Below, piece after piece: positions 1 through 8,895 of a DNA stretch of 64,000 bases (positions are counted from its first letter, which is position 1; every line of letters begins with the position of its first letter). The stretch comes from Streptomyces sp. MUM 2J. GTDB lineage: Bacteria; Actinomycetota; Actinomycetes; Streptomycetales; Streptomycetaceae. The stretch covers positions 80,486-144,485 of the forward strand of contig NZ_JADWYM010000014.1 of NCBI RefSeq assembly GCF_022414535.1, written 5' to 3'. A model generated the notes under the pieces. It ran no database searches. It was not told where the DNA came from and worked only from the letters and a program-made list of their open reading frames with translations. A program made the translations under genes and the position numbers.

Positions 1-2376
1 CAGGCGCTCGCGGACGCCGGGGCGCTGGAGTTCGTCGACGCGCTGCCCGCCGGCACGCGGACCAGGCTCGGCGAGGACGGGGCCGGGCTCTCCGCCGGCC
101 AGAGGCAGCGGCTCGCGTTGGCCCGTGCGTTCCTCGCGGACCGGCCGGTGCTCCTGCTCGACGAGCCCACCGCCGCTCTGGACGGCGAGACCGAGGCGGA
201 GGTCGTCGAGGCGGTGCGGCGGCTGGCCGTCGGCCGCACGGTCCTGCTGGTGGTGCACCGGCCGGCGCTGCTCGCGGTGGCGGACCGGGTGGTGCGGCTG
301 CCGGAGGTCCGCCCCCGCGCATCCGCCGAACCCGCTCTCGCCCCGGTTCCGGCGGCAACGGTCCCGCGGACACCGGACTGCCATGGTGCCGACACGGGCC
401 TCCCGGTGTCCGACGAGCCGATCACCACCGCGTCGGACGCCGGCGACGGCTTCGCGGCACCTGGAGAGCCCACCGCACCCCGAGTCCTCGACGCCGCTCC
501 CGCGACCGCGGACGCCGCCGCCCCCACGGCGCCCCAGGGCCTCGTCGCGTCCGCGGACGCGCACCTGGCCGGGACGAGCGGCACGCTCGCCCGTGTCCGG
601 GCCCTGTCCGGCCCGCGCAGGGGCCGGTTCGGGCTGGCCCTGCTGCTGGGCAGTCTGGCCCTGGGCAGCGCCGTCGGCCTCATGGCCACGTCCGGCTGGC
701 TGATCTCGCGGGCATCGCAGCAGCCCCCGGTGCTGTACCTGATGCTCGCCGTGACGGCGACACGGGCCTTCGGGATCGGTCGGGCCGTCTTCCGGTACGC
801 CGAGCGGCTCGTCTCGCACGACGCCGTGCTGCGGATGCTCGCCGACACCAGGGTCGCGGTCTACCGGCGGCTGGAGCGGCTGGCGCCCGCCGGGCTGCGC
901 GGCGTTCGCCGCGGCGATCTGCTGTCACGTCTGGTGGACGATGTGGACGCCCTCCAGGACTACTGGCTGCGCTGGCTGCTGCCCGCCGGAGCCGCCGTGG
1001 TCGTCTCCGCCGCTTCCGTCGGTTTCACCGCCTGGCTGCTGCCGCAGGCGGGAGCCGTCCTGGCGGTCGGGCTGCTGGCGGCCGGTGCCGGTGTTCCGGC
1101 GGTCACGGCGGTGGTGGCACGGCGCGCGGAACGCCGGCTCGCCCCGGCCCGCGGACAGCTCGCCGTCCGGGTCACCGATCTGCTCACCGGCACCGCGGAA
1201 CTGACCGTGGCAGGAGCCCTGCCGGGGCGGGTGGCCGAGGCGCGGCGCGCCGACGGAGTGCTGACCCGGATCGCCTCGCGGGCCGCCGCCGCCACCGCGC
1301 TCGGTGACGGCCTCACCGCTCTGGTCTCCGGCCTGACCGTGACGGGCGCCGCCCTGGCCGGGGCGTGGGCGGTCGCCGACGGACGTCTGGACGGCGTGGC
1401 CCTGGCCGTTGTGGTCCTCACTCCTCTGGCCGCCTTCGAGGCCGTGCTCGGGCTGCCGCTCGCCGTGCAGCACCGGCAGCGGGTGCGCAAGAGCGCGGAA
1501 CGGGTGTACGACGTGCTGGACTCCCCCGAACCGGTGCGGGAACCGGAGCAGCCCCTGCCCGCACCCGCGGTGCCGTTCCCGGTCGTCCTCAAGGGAGTGA
1601 CCGCCCGCCATGCCGGGCAGGGCCGCGACGCGCTCGCCGGTTGCGACCTGACGCTGGCGCGGGGTCGCAGGATCGCCGTGGTCGGCCCCTCCGGGTCCGG
1701 CAAGACGACGCTCGCGCAGGTGCTGCTGCGCTTCCTGGACACCGATGCCGGCACCTTCACGCTGGGCGGGGTGGACGCGACCGCCCTCGACGGCGACGCC
1801 GTACGGCGGCTGGTGGGGCTGTGCGCGCAGGACGCGCACCTCTTCGACAGCTCGGTGCGCGAGAACCTGCTGCTCGCCAGGAAGGGCGCCTCGGAGGAGG
1901 ACCTGCGCGGCGCGCTGGAGCGGGCCCGGCTGCTCCCGTGGGCCGACAGCCTGCCGGACGGGCTCGACACGCTGGTCGGCGAGCACGGCGCCCGGCTGTC
2001 GGGCGGGCAGCGGCAGCGGCTGGCGCTGGCCCGGGCGCTGCTCGCCGACTTTCCCGTCCTGCTGCTCGACGAGCCCGCCGAGCACCTCGACCTGCCGACG
2101 GCCGACGCGCTCACCGCGGATCTGCTGGCCGCCACCGAGGGACGTACGACCCTGCTCATCACGCACCGGCTGGCGGGCCTGGAAGCCGTGGACGAGGTGC
2201 TCGTCCTGGACAGGGGACGGGTGGTGCAGCGCGGCCCCTACGCCGAGCTGGTCGCCGTGGACGGGCCGTTGCGGCGGATGGCCGCACGCGAGGCCGCGAC
2301 CGAGGAACTGTCGGCGGCGGGCACGGGAGAGGCCGCCCCCTCGCCCATGAGGGCACCGCATCCTTCGCCGGTGTAG
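1..2376 (+). CDS. cydCD: CydCD fused ABC exporter, 3' part (cytochrome bd assembly)
   Basis: The reading frame is open from base 1, so the gene starts before the window. The visible protein begins inside a first nucleotide-binding domain: an LSAGQ signature at about 90-104, then the Walker B run VLLLDEPT. A Pro/Ala-rich linker follows, then a membrane-spanning exporter domain (from about 600), and a second complete ATPase domain with Walker A GPSGSGKTT (near 1684-1710), signature LSGGQ (near 1998) and Walker B VLLLDEPAEHLD. Two ATPase domains around one visible exporter domain in one chain is the actinobacterial fused form of CydD-CydC. That family exports thiols (glutathione or cysteine in E. 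coli) across the membrane and is needed to assemble cytochrome bd oxidase. cydA/cydB would be expected upstream, outside the window. The first transmembrane domain is not visible, so naming rests on the family architecture. Confidence 0.88.
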   Translation, partial: QALADAGALEFVDALPAGTRTRLGEDGAGLSAGQRQRLALARAFLADRPVLLLDEPTAALDGETEAEVVEAVRRLAVGRTVLLVVHRPALLAVADRVVRLPEVRPRASAEPALAPVPAATVPRTPDCHGADTGLPVSDEPITTASDAGDGFAAPGEPTAPRVLDAAPATADAAAPTAPQGLVASADAHLAGTSGTLARVRALSGPRRGRFGLALLLGSLALGSAVGLMATSGWLISRASQQPPVLYLMLAVTATRAFGIGRAVFRYAERLVSHDAVLRMLADTRVAVYRRLERLAPAGLRGVRRGDLLSRLVDDVDALQDYWLRWLLPAGAAVVVSAASVGFTAWLLPQAGAVLAVGLLAAGAGVPAVTAVVARRAERRLAPARGQLAVRVTDLLTGTAELTVAGALPGRVAEARRADGVLTRIASRAAAATALGDGLTALVSGLTVTGAALAGAWAVADGRLDGVALAVVVLTPLAAFEAVLGLPLAVQHRQRVRKSAERVYDVLDSPEPVREPEQPLPAPAVPFPVVLKGVTARHAGQGRDALAGCDLTLARGRRIAVVGPSGSGKTTLAQVLLRFLDTDAGTFTLGGVDATALDGDAVRRLVGLCAQDAHLFDSSVRENLLLARKGASEEDLRGALERARLLPWADSLPDGLDTLVGEHGARLSGGQRQRLALARALLADFPVLLLDEPAEHLDLPTADALTADLLAATEGRTTLLITHRLAGLEAVDEVLVLDRGRVVQRGPYAELVAVDGPLRRMAAREAATEELSAAGTGEAAPSPMRAPHPSPV

Positions 2377-2616
2377 GCGCCGAGCGTCCCGCCCGGCCCG
2401 CTCCGGCACGGCTTCCGCCGCCCAAGGCTGCAGGGCAGCGGCCCCCGTCGGACGGGCGGAACCCTTCGGGCGGTCAGGACCTGCCGCACACCGCGGGCGC
2501 GCCGGATCTGGCCGAAGCGGCGCGAGCGCCCGGCCTTGGGCCATACGAGGTGCCGCGTCCCCCGGGCGTACGACTCGAACAGGACCGGGGCCGAGGACCG
2601 GGTCACGATCGCTGAT

Positions 2617-3666
2617 ATGCGCTCATTTCGACGCCGCCCTCTGCTCGTTCCGGTGCTGCTGTGCGCGATCGCGGTCCTCGCGGCGCGCCCCACGACGGGC
2701 GCCGGTGACCCCGGGGACGGTTCCGGCGTCAGCGCGCGGGTGGCGCACCTGTACCGGGAGGCGTTCGAGGCGACGCAGCGGTACGAGGCCGGTCGGCACG
2801 CTGCCGAGGCACAGCGGGCGCAGGCCCAGCACTACGAGGAACTCCTGGAACGCGAACGGCTGGAGATGGACGCGCTGCGCAAGGACCTGGGCCGGATCGC
2901 GCGGGCCCAGTACCGCAACGGGGGCGGCCTGCCGCTGACCGCGCAGATCCTTCTCGCGGGCTCCCCGGATCAGGTGATGCGCCATCAGCAGGCGTTCTCC
3001 CGTGCCAACCTCATCGTCGACAACGCCATCGGAAAGCGGCGCCGGGCCGAGGCGCGGCTGGCCGCCGACGAGGCGAAGGCCCGGACGGCCTGGCGGACGC
3101 TGGAGAAGCGGAACGCCGAACTCGCCGCGTTGAGGGAGGAGATCGACGACAAGCTGGAACAGGCGCGATGGCAGTTGCAGGACCAGGCCGATGCCGCTGT
3201 CGCGGCGGGCAGCTGCCGGGGTGCCGTACGGCTGGATCAGCCGCCGATCGAGGGCACGCCCGCGTGGGTGGCGCCCGTGGCGACGTACCGGCTGTCGGCA
3301 GGGTTCGGCAGCGGCGGTGCCCGGTGGGTGAACCGGCACACCGGGCAGGACTTCGCGGTGCCGATCGGCACACCGGTAAGGGCGGCCGGGGCGGGCCGCG
3401 TGGTGAAGGTCTCCTGTGGCGGCGCCTTCGGCATCGAGGTCGTGCTCCAGCACGCCGGCGGCTACTACACCCAGTACGCCCATCTGGCCGCCGTCGCCGT
3501 CGACCAGGGGCAGCGGGTGGTCGCCGGGCAGTGGATCGGCCAGTCGGGAACCAGCGGCAACTCCACCGGACCGCACCTGCACTTCGAGGTGCGTGTCACC
3601 CCGGAGCCCGGCTCGTCGCTGGACCCGGTGCCCTGGCTGGCCGAACGGGGTGTTCCGGTGGGCTGA
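2617..3666 (+). CDS. Secreted M23 family metallopeptidase (LytM/NlpD type) with coiled coil
   Basis: About 349 aa. A basic start (MRSFRRR) and a hydrophobic stretch make a signal peptide or N-terminal anchor. Residues about 40-190 are rich in Ala, Glu, Arg and Gln with heptad character and should form a coiled coil, as in EnvC/NlpD-type proteins. The C-terminal ~130 residues are an M23 fold with zinc-ligand motifs HTGQDFAVP and HLHFEV. M23 enzymes are peptidoglycan endopeptidases or inactive activators of amidases; the motifs kept here favour an active enzyme. The in-frame ATG at 2617 was chosen because the signal peptide begins there; an upstream in-frame start (2536) would add a charged extension. 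No strong ribosome site is visible. It is convergent with the HAD gene that follows, which ends 1 bp away. Confidence 0.85.
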   Translation: MRSFRRRPLLVPVLLCAIAVLAARPTTGAGDPGDGSGVSARVAHLYREAFEATQRYEAGRHAAEAQRAQAQHYEELLERERLEMDALRKDLGRIARAQYRNGGGLPLTAQILLAGSPDQVMRHQQAFSRANLIVDNAIGKRRRAEARLAADEAKARTAWRTLEKRNAELAALREEIDDKLEQARWQLQDQADAAVAAGSCRGAVRLDQPPIEGTPAWVAPVATYRLSAGFGSGGARWVNRHTGQDFAVPIGTPVRAAGAGRVVKVSCGGAFGIEVVLQHAGGYYTQYAHLAAVAVDQGQRVVAGQWIGQSGTSGNSTGPHLHFEVRVTPEPGSSLDPVPWLAERGVPVG

Positions 3667-4536
3667 CTACGGCAGTCGCCCCAGCAGCTCCTCGATCACG
3701 ACCGCCACGCCGTCGTCGTTGTTGGCGACCGTCCGCCCCGAGGCCGCGGACACCACCTCCGGGTGCGCGTTGCCCATGGCGTAGGAGCGGCCCGCCCAGG
3801 TCAGCATCTCCACGTCGTTGGGCATGTCCCCGAAGGCGACGACCTCCTCGTGCGAGACGCCGCGCTCGGCGCAGCACAGGGCGAGGGTGCTGGCCTTGGA
3901 GACGTCGGGACCGCTGATCTCCAGCAGGGCGCTGGGGCTGGAGCGGGTGACGTTGACGCGGTCGCCGAGGGCGTAACGGGCCAGGGTGAGGAAGGCGTCG
4001 GGATCGAGCGTGGGGTGGAAGGCGAGGATCTTCAGCACCGGCTCGTCGGCAAGGGGGCCGCTCGGGTCGAGCAGTTCCTCGGCGGACAGCAGGATGTCCG
4101 GGATCTCCATGTGCAGCTTGGGGTAGTCCGGCTCCTGGTTGAAGCCGTACGTCTGCTCGATCGCGTACACCGTGCCCGGTGCCGCGTCGCGCAACAGCCG
4201 TACGGCGCCCAGGGCGTTCCCGCGGGCCAGCTCCCGCACCTTCACGAACCGGTGGGTGCCGGGACCGCCGTGGAGGTCGACCACGGCGGCACCGTTGCCG
4301 CAGATCGCCAGGCCGTGACCGTGGACGTGCTCGCTGACGACGTCCATCCAGCGAGCCGGGCGGCCGGTGACGAAGAAGACCTCGATGCCGGCCTCCTCGG
4401 CGGCGGCCAGAGCGGCGACCGTGCGCGGGGACACCGACTTGTCGTCGCGCAGCAGGGTGCCGTCGAGGTCGGTGGCGATCAGCCGTGGAGGAACAGTGGA
4501 CGCCGGGGTCTCGGGCTGTCGAGTCGCTGAGGTCAC
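3667..4536 (-). CDS. HAD superfamily hydrolase, Cof/YidA subfamily
   Basis: About 289 aa. HAD motif I is [11 protein letters not shown] near the N-terminus; the conserved threonine/serine region is FFVTGRP; motif III/IV is [13 protein letters not shown] near the C-terminus. The long C2 cap between them is typical of Cof-type sugar-phosphate or nucleotide phosphatases. The substrate cannot be read from the sequence. The GTG at 4536 (VTSATRQ) is taken as the start; an in-frame ATG at 4554 would add six residues. An 18-bp perfect palindrome lies just upstream (4558-4575) and may be its operator or the terminator of the next gene. A second paralogue lies at 17191-17994. Confidence 0.85.
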   Translation of the reverse strand: MTSATRQPETPASTVPPRLIATDLDGTLLRDDKSVSPRTVAALAAAEEAGIEVFFVTGRPARWMDVVSEHVHGHGLAICGNGAAVVDLHGGPGTHRFVKVRELARGNALGAVRLLRDAAPGTVYAIEQTYGFNQEPDYPKLHMEIPDILLSAEELLDPSGPLADEPVLKILAFHPTLDPDAFLTLARYALGDRVNVTRSSPSALLEISGPDVSKASTLALCCAERGVSHEEVVAFGDMPNDVEMLTWAGRSYAMGNAHPEVVSAASGRTVANNDDGVAVVIEELLGRLP

Positions 4537-4557
4537 GCGCTCATTGTCCCGCATATG

Positions 4558-4575
4558 CCCGCACGATCGTGCGGG
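4558..4575. promoter_or_regulatory. Perfect 18-bp palindrome between two minus-strand genes
   Basis: CCCGCACGATCGTGCGGG reads the same on both strands. It lies 20 bp past the stop of the oxidoreductase gene (4595) and 22 bp before the GTG of the HAD gene (4536). It could be an operator or a terminator stem without a T-tract. The absence of a loop and of a T-run favours a protein site. Confidence 0.45.
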
Positions 4576-4594
4576 AGTCCGCACATCTGAGGGA

Positions 4595-5488
4595 TTACCC
4601 CACCTGGGCCGGCGCCTCCGTCGCGATCTGCTCGAAGACCTTCTGGTCGGCCGCGAAGTCGGAGTCGGGGATGGGCCAGTGGATGACGATGTCGGTGAAG
4701 CCGAGCTCACGGTGGCGTCCCGCGAAGTCCACGAACGCGGCGAGGGACGCGAGCGGCCGGCCTCGGTCCGGGGTGAACCCGGTGAGCAGAACCCTGTCGA
4801 GGTCGCTCACATCCCGGCCGATCGCCGCGCACGCGTCGGCGAGCTTCTCCAACTGTCCGCGCAGGGCCGCGACGGACTGGTCGGGGGTGCCGTTCTCGTA
4901 GAGCCTGGGGTCGCCGGTGGTCACCCACGCCTGACCGTGCCGGGCGGCGAGTTGCATCCCGCGTGGACCGGTGGCGGCCACCGCGAAGGGCAGCCGGGGG
5001 CGCTGCACGCAGCCGGGGATGTTGCGTGCCTCGTGCGCCGAGTAGAAGTCGCCCACGTAGGAGACGGCGTCCTCGGTCAGCAGGCGGTCCAGCAGCGGCA
5101 CGAACTCGGCGAGGCGGTCGGCGCGCTCGCGCGGCGTCCACGGCTCCTGGCCGAGCGCGGTGGCGTCGAAGCCGGTGCCACCCGCGCCGACGCCGAGGGT
5201 GACCCGGCCGCCGGAGATGTCGTCCAGGGAGATCAGTTCCTTGGCGAGGGTCACCGGGTGCCGGAAGTTCGGTGAGGTCACGAGCGTACCCAGACGCATA
5301 CGCTGCGTTACGGAGGCGGCCGCCGTCAGGGTCGGAACCGCCCCGAACCACGGCCCGTCCCGGAAGGTCCGCCACGACAGGTGGTCGTACGTGTAGGCGG
5401 CATGGAAGCCGAGGTCCTCGGCCCACTGCCAGATCTTCTGCCCTTCGTCCCATCGGTGGATGGGGAGAATCACGGTGCTCAGACGCAT
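4595..5488 (-). CDS. LLM-class (luciferase-like) F420-dependent oxidoreductase
   Basis: 297 aa. It has the TIM-barrel pattern of bacterial luciferase-like flavin/F420 oxidoreductases: N-terminal MRLSTVILPIHRW, the WAEDLGFHAAYTYDHLSW segment, the VTSPNFRHP block, and a glycine-rich GVGAGGTGFD stretch that binds the cofactor phosphate. Streptomyces make F420, and many members of this family use F420H2 to reduce or oxidise small molecules. The substrate is unknown. It stands upstream of the HAD gene on the same strand with a 58-bp gap containing the palindrome at 4558-4575, so it may not be co-transcribed with it. Confidence 0.82.
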   Translation of the reverse strand: MRLSTVILPIHRWDEGQKIWQWAEDLGFHAAYTYDHLSWRTFRDGPWFGAVPTLTAAASVTQRMRLGTLVTSPNFRHPVTLAKELISLDDISGGRVTLGVGAGGTGFDATALGQEPWTPRERADRLAEFVPLLDRLLTEDAVSYVGDFYSAHEARNIPGCVQRPRLPFAVAATGPRGMQLAARHGQAWVTTGDPRLYENGTPDQSVAALRGQLEKLADACAAIGRDVSDLDRVLLTGFTPDRGRPLASLAAFVDFAGRHRELGFTDIVIHWPIPDSDFAADQKVFEQIATEAPAQVG

Positions 5489-5623
5489 GTCTCCAGACGA
5501 TACGCGGGATGCAGGGCGCCCCCGTTGCGCGAGGTGCCGGAAGGCCGCCCGGACACGCCCCCGCGGACGCCGGGGTCTCCTCGCGGCCGTGGCGGCACGA
5601 GCGCGTCGTACCGCCGGGCGCGG

Positions 5624-6232
5624 TCAGTCGGCGGGCCCGGCGGAGAGCTGCCCGGCGATGACGGCGGACGCCGCGTCACCGTAGACGTCGGCGGACAGCT
5701 CCGACTGCCAGGCGGTCTGCAGGATGAATCCCTGGAGCAGGGACAGCAGGACGCCGGCTGCCGCTGCGGGGTGGACGGCAGCAGCCACCTCGCCCTCCGC
5801 CTGCCCCTGGGCGATGCGCTCGCGCAACGCGTCGTGTACTCCCCTCAGGCCGTGCTGCATCGCGGCGGCCAGCGTGGGGTTGCGCAGCGCTTCGCCCCAT
5901 GCCTGGACCGCCAGTCGGAACCGGTCGTCGGCGTGGTCGAGTGCGGCGAGCGTCCGCGGCAGGCGGGCGAAGAGCGCCGGGAGCGGCTGACGGGTGCGCA
6001 GCGCATCGCGTACGGCTGTCTCCACCATGGCGGTCGCGTCCAGCGAGATCGCGGCGATGATCTCGTCCTTGGTGCGGAAGTACCGGTAGACCGCGCCGGG
6101 GGACATGCCCGCCTCGTCGATGACGTCCTGGATGGTTGCGCGGTGGAACCCGTCGCGGGCGAAACATGTGGAGGCCGCCGCGAGGATGTGGTCGCGGCGG
6201 GCTGCGCGGTATGCGGCGCTGACTCGTGGCAC
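5624..6232 (-). CDS. TetR family transcriptional regulator
   Basis: 202 aa. Residues about 8-55 are a TetR helix-turn-helix (RDHILAAASTCFARDGFHRATIQDVIDEAGMS, then GAVYRYFRTKDEIIAA). The rest is a helical ligand-binding domain. The gene is divergent from the FAD monooxygenase at 6333 and probably controls it. The start is GTG 6232: a GGAGG lies only 1 nt before it, too close for normal ribosome binding, but a -10 hexamer TACTGT sits 6 nt upstream with a TTGTCA -35 at 17 bp, so a leaderless mRNA is likely. An operator-like GAGCGCTC lies inside the promoter spacer, implying autorepression. Confidence 0.88.
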   Translation of the reverse strand: MPRVSAAYRAARRDHILAAASTCFARDGFHRATIQDVIDEAGMSPGAVYRYFRTKDEIIAAISLDATAMVETAVRDALRTRQPLPALFARLPRTLAALDHADDRFRLAVQAWGEALRNPTLAAAMQHGLRGVHDALRERIAQGQAEGEVAAAVHPAAAAGVLLSLLQGFILQTAWQSELSADVYGDAASAVIAGQLSAGPAD

Positions 6233-6238
6233 GCCTCC

Positions 6239-6266
6239 ACAGTAAAGCGAGCGCTCATTCTTGACA
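6239..6266 (-). promoter_or_regulatory. Leaderless TetR promoter with embedded operator
   Basis: On the minus strand, TTGTCA (6261-6266) and TACTGT (6239-6244) are separated by exactly 17 bp, and the GTG start follows the -10 by 6 nt. The spacer holds GAGCGCTC (6249-6256), extended to an imperfect 15-mer at 6245-6259. On the plus strand the same block reads TTGACA (6261-6266), a perfect -35 pointing towards the monooxygenase, though no good -10 follows at 17-18 bp. Confidence 0.55.
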
Positions 6267-6300
6267 ACATCCTGCCTGGCAGACACCCTCGAACCAAAGA

Positions 6301-6312
6301 GAGCGAACGCTC
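6301..6312. promoter_or_regulatory. Second TetR operator candidate, GAGCGAACGCTC
   Basis: A perfect inverted repeat GAGCG-AA-CGCTC lies 11 bp before the AGGAGG ribosome site of the monooxygenase. It shares its half-site with the GAGCGCTC at 6249-6256, so the TetR protein may bind both. Confidence 0.45.
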
Positions 6313-6332
6313 CCCTTTTTTTAGGAGGTGTG

Positions 6333-7970
6333 ATGCAGCGCACCCAGGTACTGATCGTCGGGGCGGGCCCGACCGGACTCGCCCTCGCCGCCCAGCTGAA
6401 CCGCTTCGGGGTGACGGCGCGCGTCATCGACAAACACGCCGGAGTGCTGGAGGCCACCAAGTCGGCAGCCCTGCACGCCCGGACCCTGGAACACCTGCGA
6501 ACCCTGGGAGTGGCCGACCGTGTCCTGGCCGAGGGGCAGCGGGTCGACATCCTCCAGTTGCGTACGGGCCATCGCGATCGGGTCGCGGTGGACTTCCGCA
6601 CCCTGCGCGACACGGCCTATCCGCACATGACGGACATCCCGCAGGCCCGCACCGAACACATCCTCATCGACCACCTCGCCGACGCGGGCATCGTGGTCGA
6701 GCGCAACACCGCCTGTACCCGTGTCGAGCAGAACGCCGACGCGGTGACCGTCACGGTCACCACCCCTGAGGGCCGGACCGACACCATCGAGGCGGACTGG
6801 CTGATCGGCTGTGACGGCGCCCACAGCACGGTCCGTGAGCAACTCGGCATCGCCTTCGCCGGCGAGGCGTACGCCGACGACTGGGTGCTGTGCGACGCGG
6901 TGGTCGACTGGCCCCTGCCCCGCAACGAAATGACCTTCTCCGCCGACGCGGACGGTATCTGCGGGGTGTTCCCGCTGCCCGGCGAGCGGCGCTACCGGCT
7001 CGCCTACACCCAGAACCGCGCCGCCGACGGCACCCTGGTCGAGCCCAGCCTGGCCGATGCGCAGCAGGCCCTGCGCCGAACCGCCGTCACCGGCACCGTC
7101 CGGTCGGTCGACGAGTTCTGGACCTTCCGTCTCGCCCACAAGCAGGCCGTCCGCTACCGCAGCGGCCGGGTGTTCCTGGCCGGGGACGCCGCCCACGTCC
7201 ACACGCCCTTCGGCGGACAGGGCCTGAACCTCGGCGTCGGGGACGCCATGAACCTGGGCTGGAAACTCGCCTCGGTCGTCACCGGCCTGTCTCCCCGCTC
7301 GCTGCTGGACACCTACCAGCCCGAGCGGCACCGGATCGCCCGGGCCGTGGTGACGTTCACCCACCGTGGCGCCACGGCCATGCTGCTGCGTGACGATCCA
7401 CGCCGTCACCTGCGCGACGCCGTGATGACCCTGCTGCAGCACACCCCTCTGGCACAGCGCGGCCTCGCCCGCCGGTTCTCCCAACTCGGCCAGAGCTACC
7501 GCCGCACACCGCACATCCCCGGTCGCGGAAGCTCCCTGGCAGCCGGTGACCGGCTCCCCGATCCCCTGCTCTTCGACGGCCTCACCAACCGCTCCGTGCG
7601 TCTGCACGACCTGCTGGCGCCCGACGCGTGCACCCTGCTGCTCACCACCACGGCGGACACCGACCCACTGGACGCTTCGCTCGCCGCGCTGTGCCGGCGT
7701 TGGCACGGCGCGCTCGCCGGGACGGTACTGACCACCCGGTGGGGCGCGGCCGTCCGGAGGGGCGCGGCCGACGCGGTCCCCGCGATACTCGACCGGGGCC
7801 GCCAGGCCGCGCGGCTGTACGGACCGGGGACCATGGCCTACCTCGTCCGCCCGGACCAGCACCTGGCCTACGTCGGCCGCCCGGACGCCGCCCGCATCGA
7901 GGAATGCCTCGGCTCGATCCACACGGCCCCCGCTCTCCCGTTCTCGGGCGCCACAGCGGAGAAGGCGTGA
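6333..7970 (+). CDS. FAD-dependent aromatic monooxygenase (PheA/TfdB, rifampicin monooxygenase-like)
   Basis: 545 aa. It carries the three FAD fingerprints of class A flavoprotein hydroxylases: GxGxxG (VGAGPTGLALAAQL, residues 9-22), the DG motif (LIGCDGAHSTVRE, about 165) and the GD motif (FLAGDAAHVHTPFGGQGLN, about 285). A C-terminal thioredoxin-like extension completes the usual length. These enzymes use NADPH and O2 to hydroxylate aromatic rings, including phenols, polyketides and rifamycins. The ATG at 6333 follows AGGAGG by 4 nt. Its stop overlaps the start of the downstream metallo-hydrolase, and the divergent TetR gene with paired operators suggests induction by an aromatic substrate or xenobiotic. 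Confidence 0.87.
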   Translation: MQRTQVLIVGAGPTGLALAAQLNRFGVTARVIDKHAGVLEATKSAALHARTLEHLRTLGVADRVLAEGQRVDILQLRTGHRDRVAVDFRTLRDTAYPHMTDIPQARTEHILIDHLADAGIVVERNTACTRVEQNADAVTVTVTTPEGRTDTIEADWLIGCDGAHSTVREQLGIAFAGEAYADDWVLCDAVVDWPLPRNEMTFSADADGICGVFPLPGERRYRLAYTQNRAADGTLVEPSLADAQQALRRTAVTGTVRSVDEFWTFRLAHKQAVRYRSGRVFLAGDAAHVHTPFGGQGLNLGVGDAMNLGWKLASVVTGLSPRSLLDTYQPERHRIARAVVTFTHRGATAMLLRDDPRRHLRDAVMTLLQHTPLAQRGLARRFSQLGQSYRRTPHIPGRGSSLAAGDRLPDPLLFDGLTNRSVRLHDLLAPDACTLLLTTTADTDPLDASLAALCRRWHGALAGTVLTTRWGAAVRRGAADAVPAILDRGRQAARLYGPGTMAYLVRPDQHLAYVGRPDAARIEECLGSIHTAPALPFSGATAEKA

Positions 7971-8641
7971 AGTACATGAACGGCATCGTCAGCATCCACC
8001 TGAGGCAGTCCACCGCTCACGCCGTCGTCGCGGAGCGCGGCACAGTGCTCGTGGACGCCGGACCGGCCGGCTCCACGCGCACGCTGCTCCGCCGCCTCGG
8101 CAGGGTCGGAGTCGACCCCGACGGGATATCACTGATCGTTCTGACCCATTGCCACCCCGATCACGCCGGCGGCGCCGCCGAGCTGAGCCGGCAGCTCAGG
8201 GCGCCGGTCGCGGTGCACGCGGCCGAAGTGGACTGGGCCACCACCGGAACCAGCCGGCTCTACGAACCCCAGCGTCTGTTCGGCCGGATACTGCGCCGCA
8301 CCCTGAACCCCGCGTTCCCCGCGTTCACCCCGGATCTCGTACTCGAGGACGGTGCCGCCCTGGACACCTACGGACCACCACTGACGGTGCTGCACACCCC
8401 CGGCCACACACCCGGATCCGTCACCCTGCTGCACCGCCCCGACGGCAGCGCGCTCCTCGGTGACCTCCTGGCCGGTGGCATGCTGCGGCGCGACCGCCCC
8501 GGCATGCCCTTCCTCGCCCAGGACGCCGGGCAAGTGACCGCGAGCGTGCGCGCCGTCCTGGAACACGGCCCGAACCGCCTCCTGTTCGGACACGGCCGCC
8601 CCGCCTCAGCCGCTTCGGCACGGAGGCTGGCGCGACGGTGA
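7967..8641 (+). CDS. Metallo-beta-lactamase fold hydrolase
   Basis: 224 aa. The zinc motif HCHPDHAG (HxHxDH), a following TPGHTPGS block, the GDLLAGG aspartate and the C-terminal FGHGRP histidine mark an MBL-fold hydrolase. GTG 7967 overlaps the stop of the monooxygenase (GTGA) and follows GGAG by 5 nt; the in-frame ATG at 7976 is too far from the ribosome site. The two genes are translationally coupled and under the same divergent promoter, so the hydrolase may process the monooxygenase product (lactone, ester or thioester). That role is inference from context. Confidence 0.82.
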   Translation: MKYMNGIVSIHLRQSTAHAVVAERGTVLVDAGPAGSTRTLLRRLGRVGVDPDGISLIVLTHCHPDHAGGAAELSRQLRAPVAVHAAEVDWATTGTSRLYEPQRLFGRILRRTLNPAFPAFTPDLVLEDGAALDTYGPPLTVLHTPGHTPGSVTLLHRPDGSALLGDLLAGGMLRRDRPGMPFLAQDAGQVTASVRAVLEHGPNRLLFGHGRPASAASARRLARR

Positions 8642-8650
8642 AGGCGAGGT

Positions 8651-8681
8651 GAGACGGGCCGCCTGCGGGGCGGCTCGTCTC
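8651..8681 (+). terminator. Hairpin terminator after the MBL gene
   Basis: A 13-bp stem (GAGACGGGCCGCC pairing with 8669-8681, one G-T wobble) and a 5-nt loop begin 10 nt past the stop. There is no T-tract, as is usual for Streptomyces. Confidence 0.65.
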
Positions 8682-8895
8682 GGTCACGGACGCAGCCGCC
8701 GCCCGTGTCGGGACGGACCCGAGTCAGGGGCCGTCCCGAGAGCTGCGCCAGGACAGGTGGTCTGTGGGCGGTGTGGGAGCCGAGGCGCCTGGCCTGCGTC
8801 CGGGCCGAAGGCGCCGCCCTCGTGCCAGCGGCGGCAGGGAAGGGTCACGGTGCCCGGACGCAGGAGCAAGGGCCGAGCCGTATGAGCCCGGAAGG

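Noticed and set aside
925..2544. 539-codon minus-strand frame opposite cydCD
   Set aside because: Antisense shadow of the ABC exporter; Walker and signature motifs are on the plus strand.
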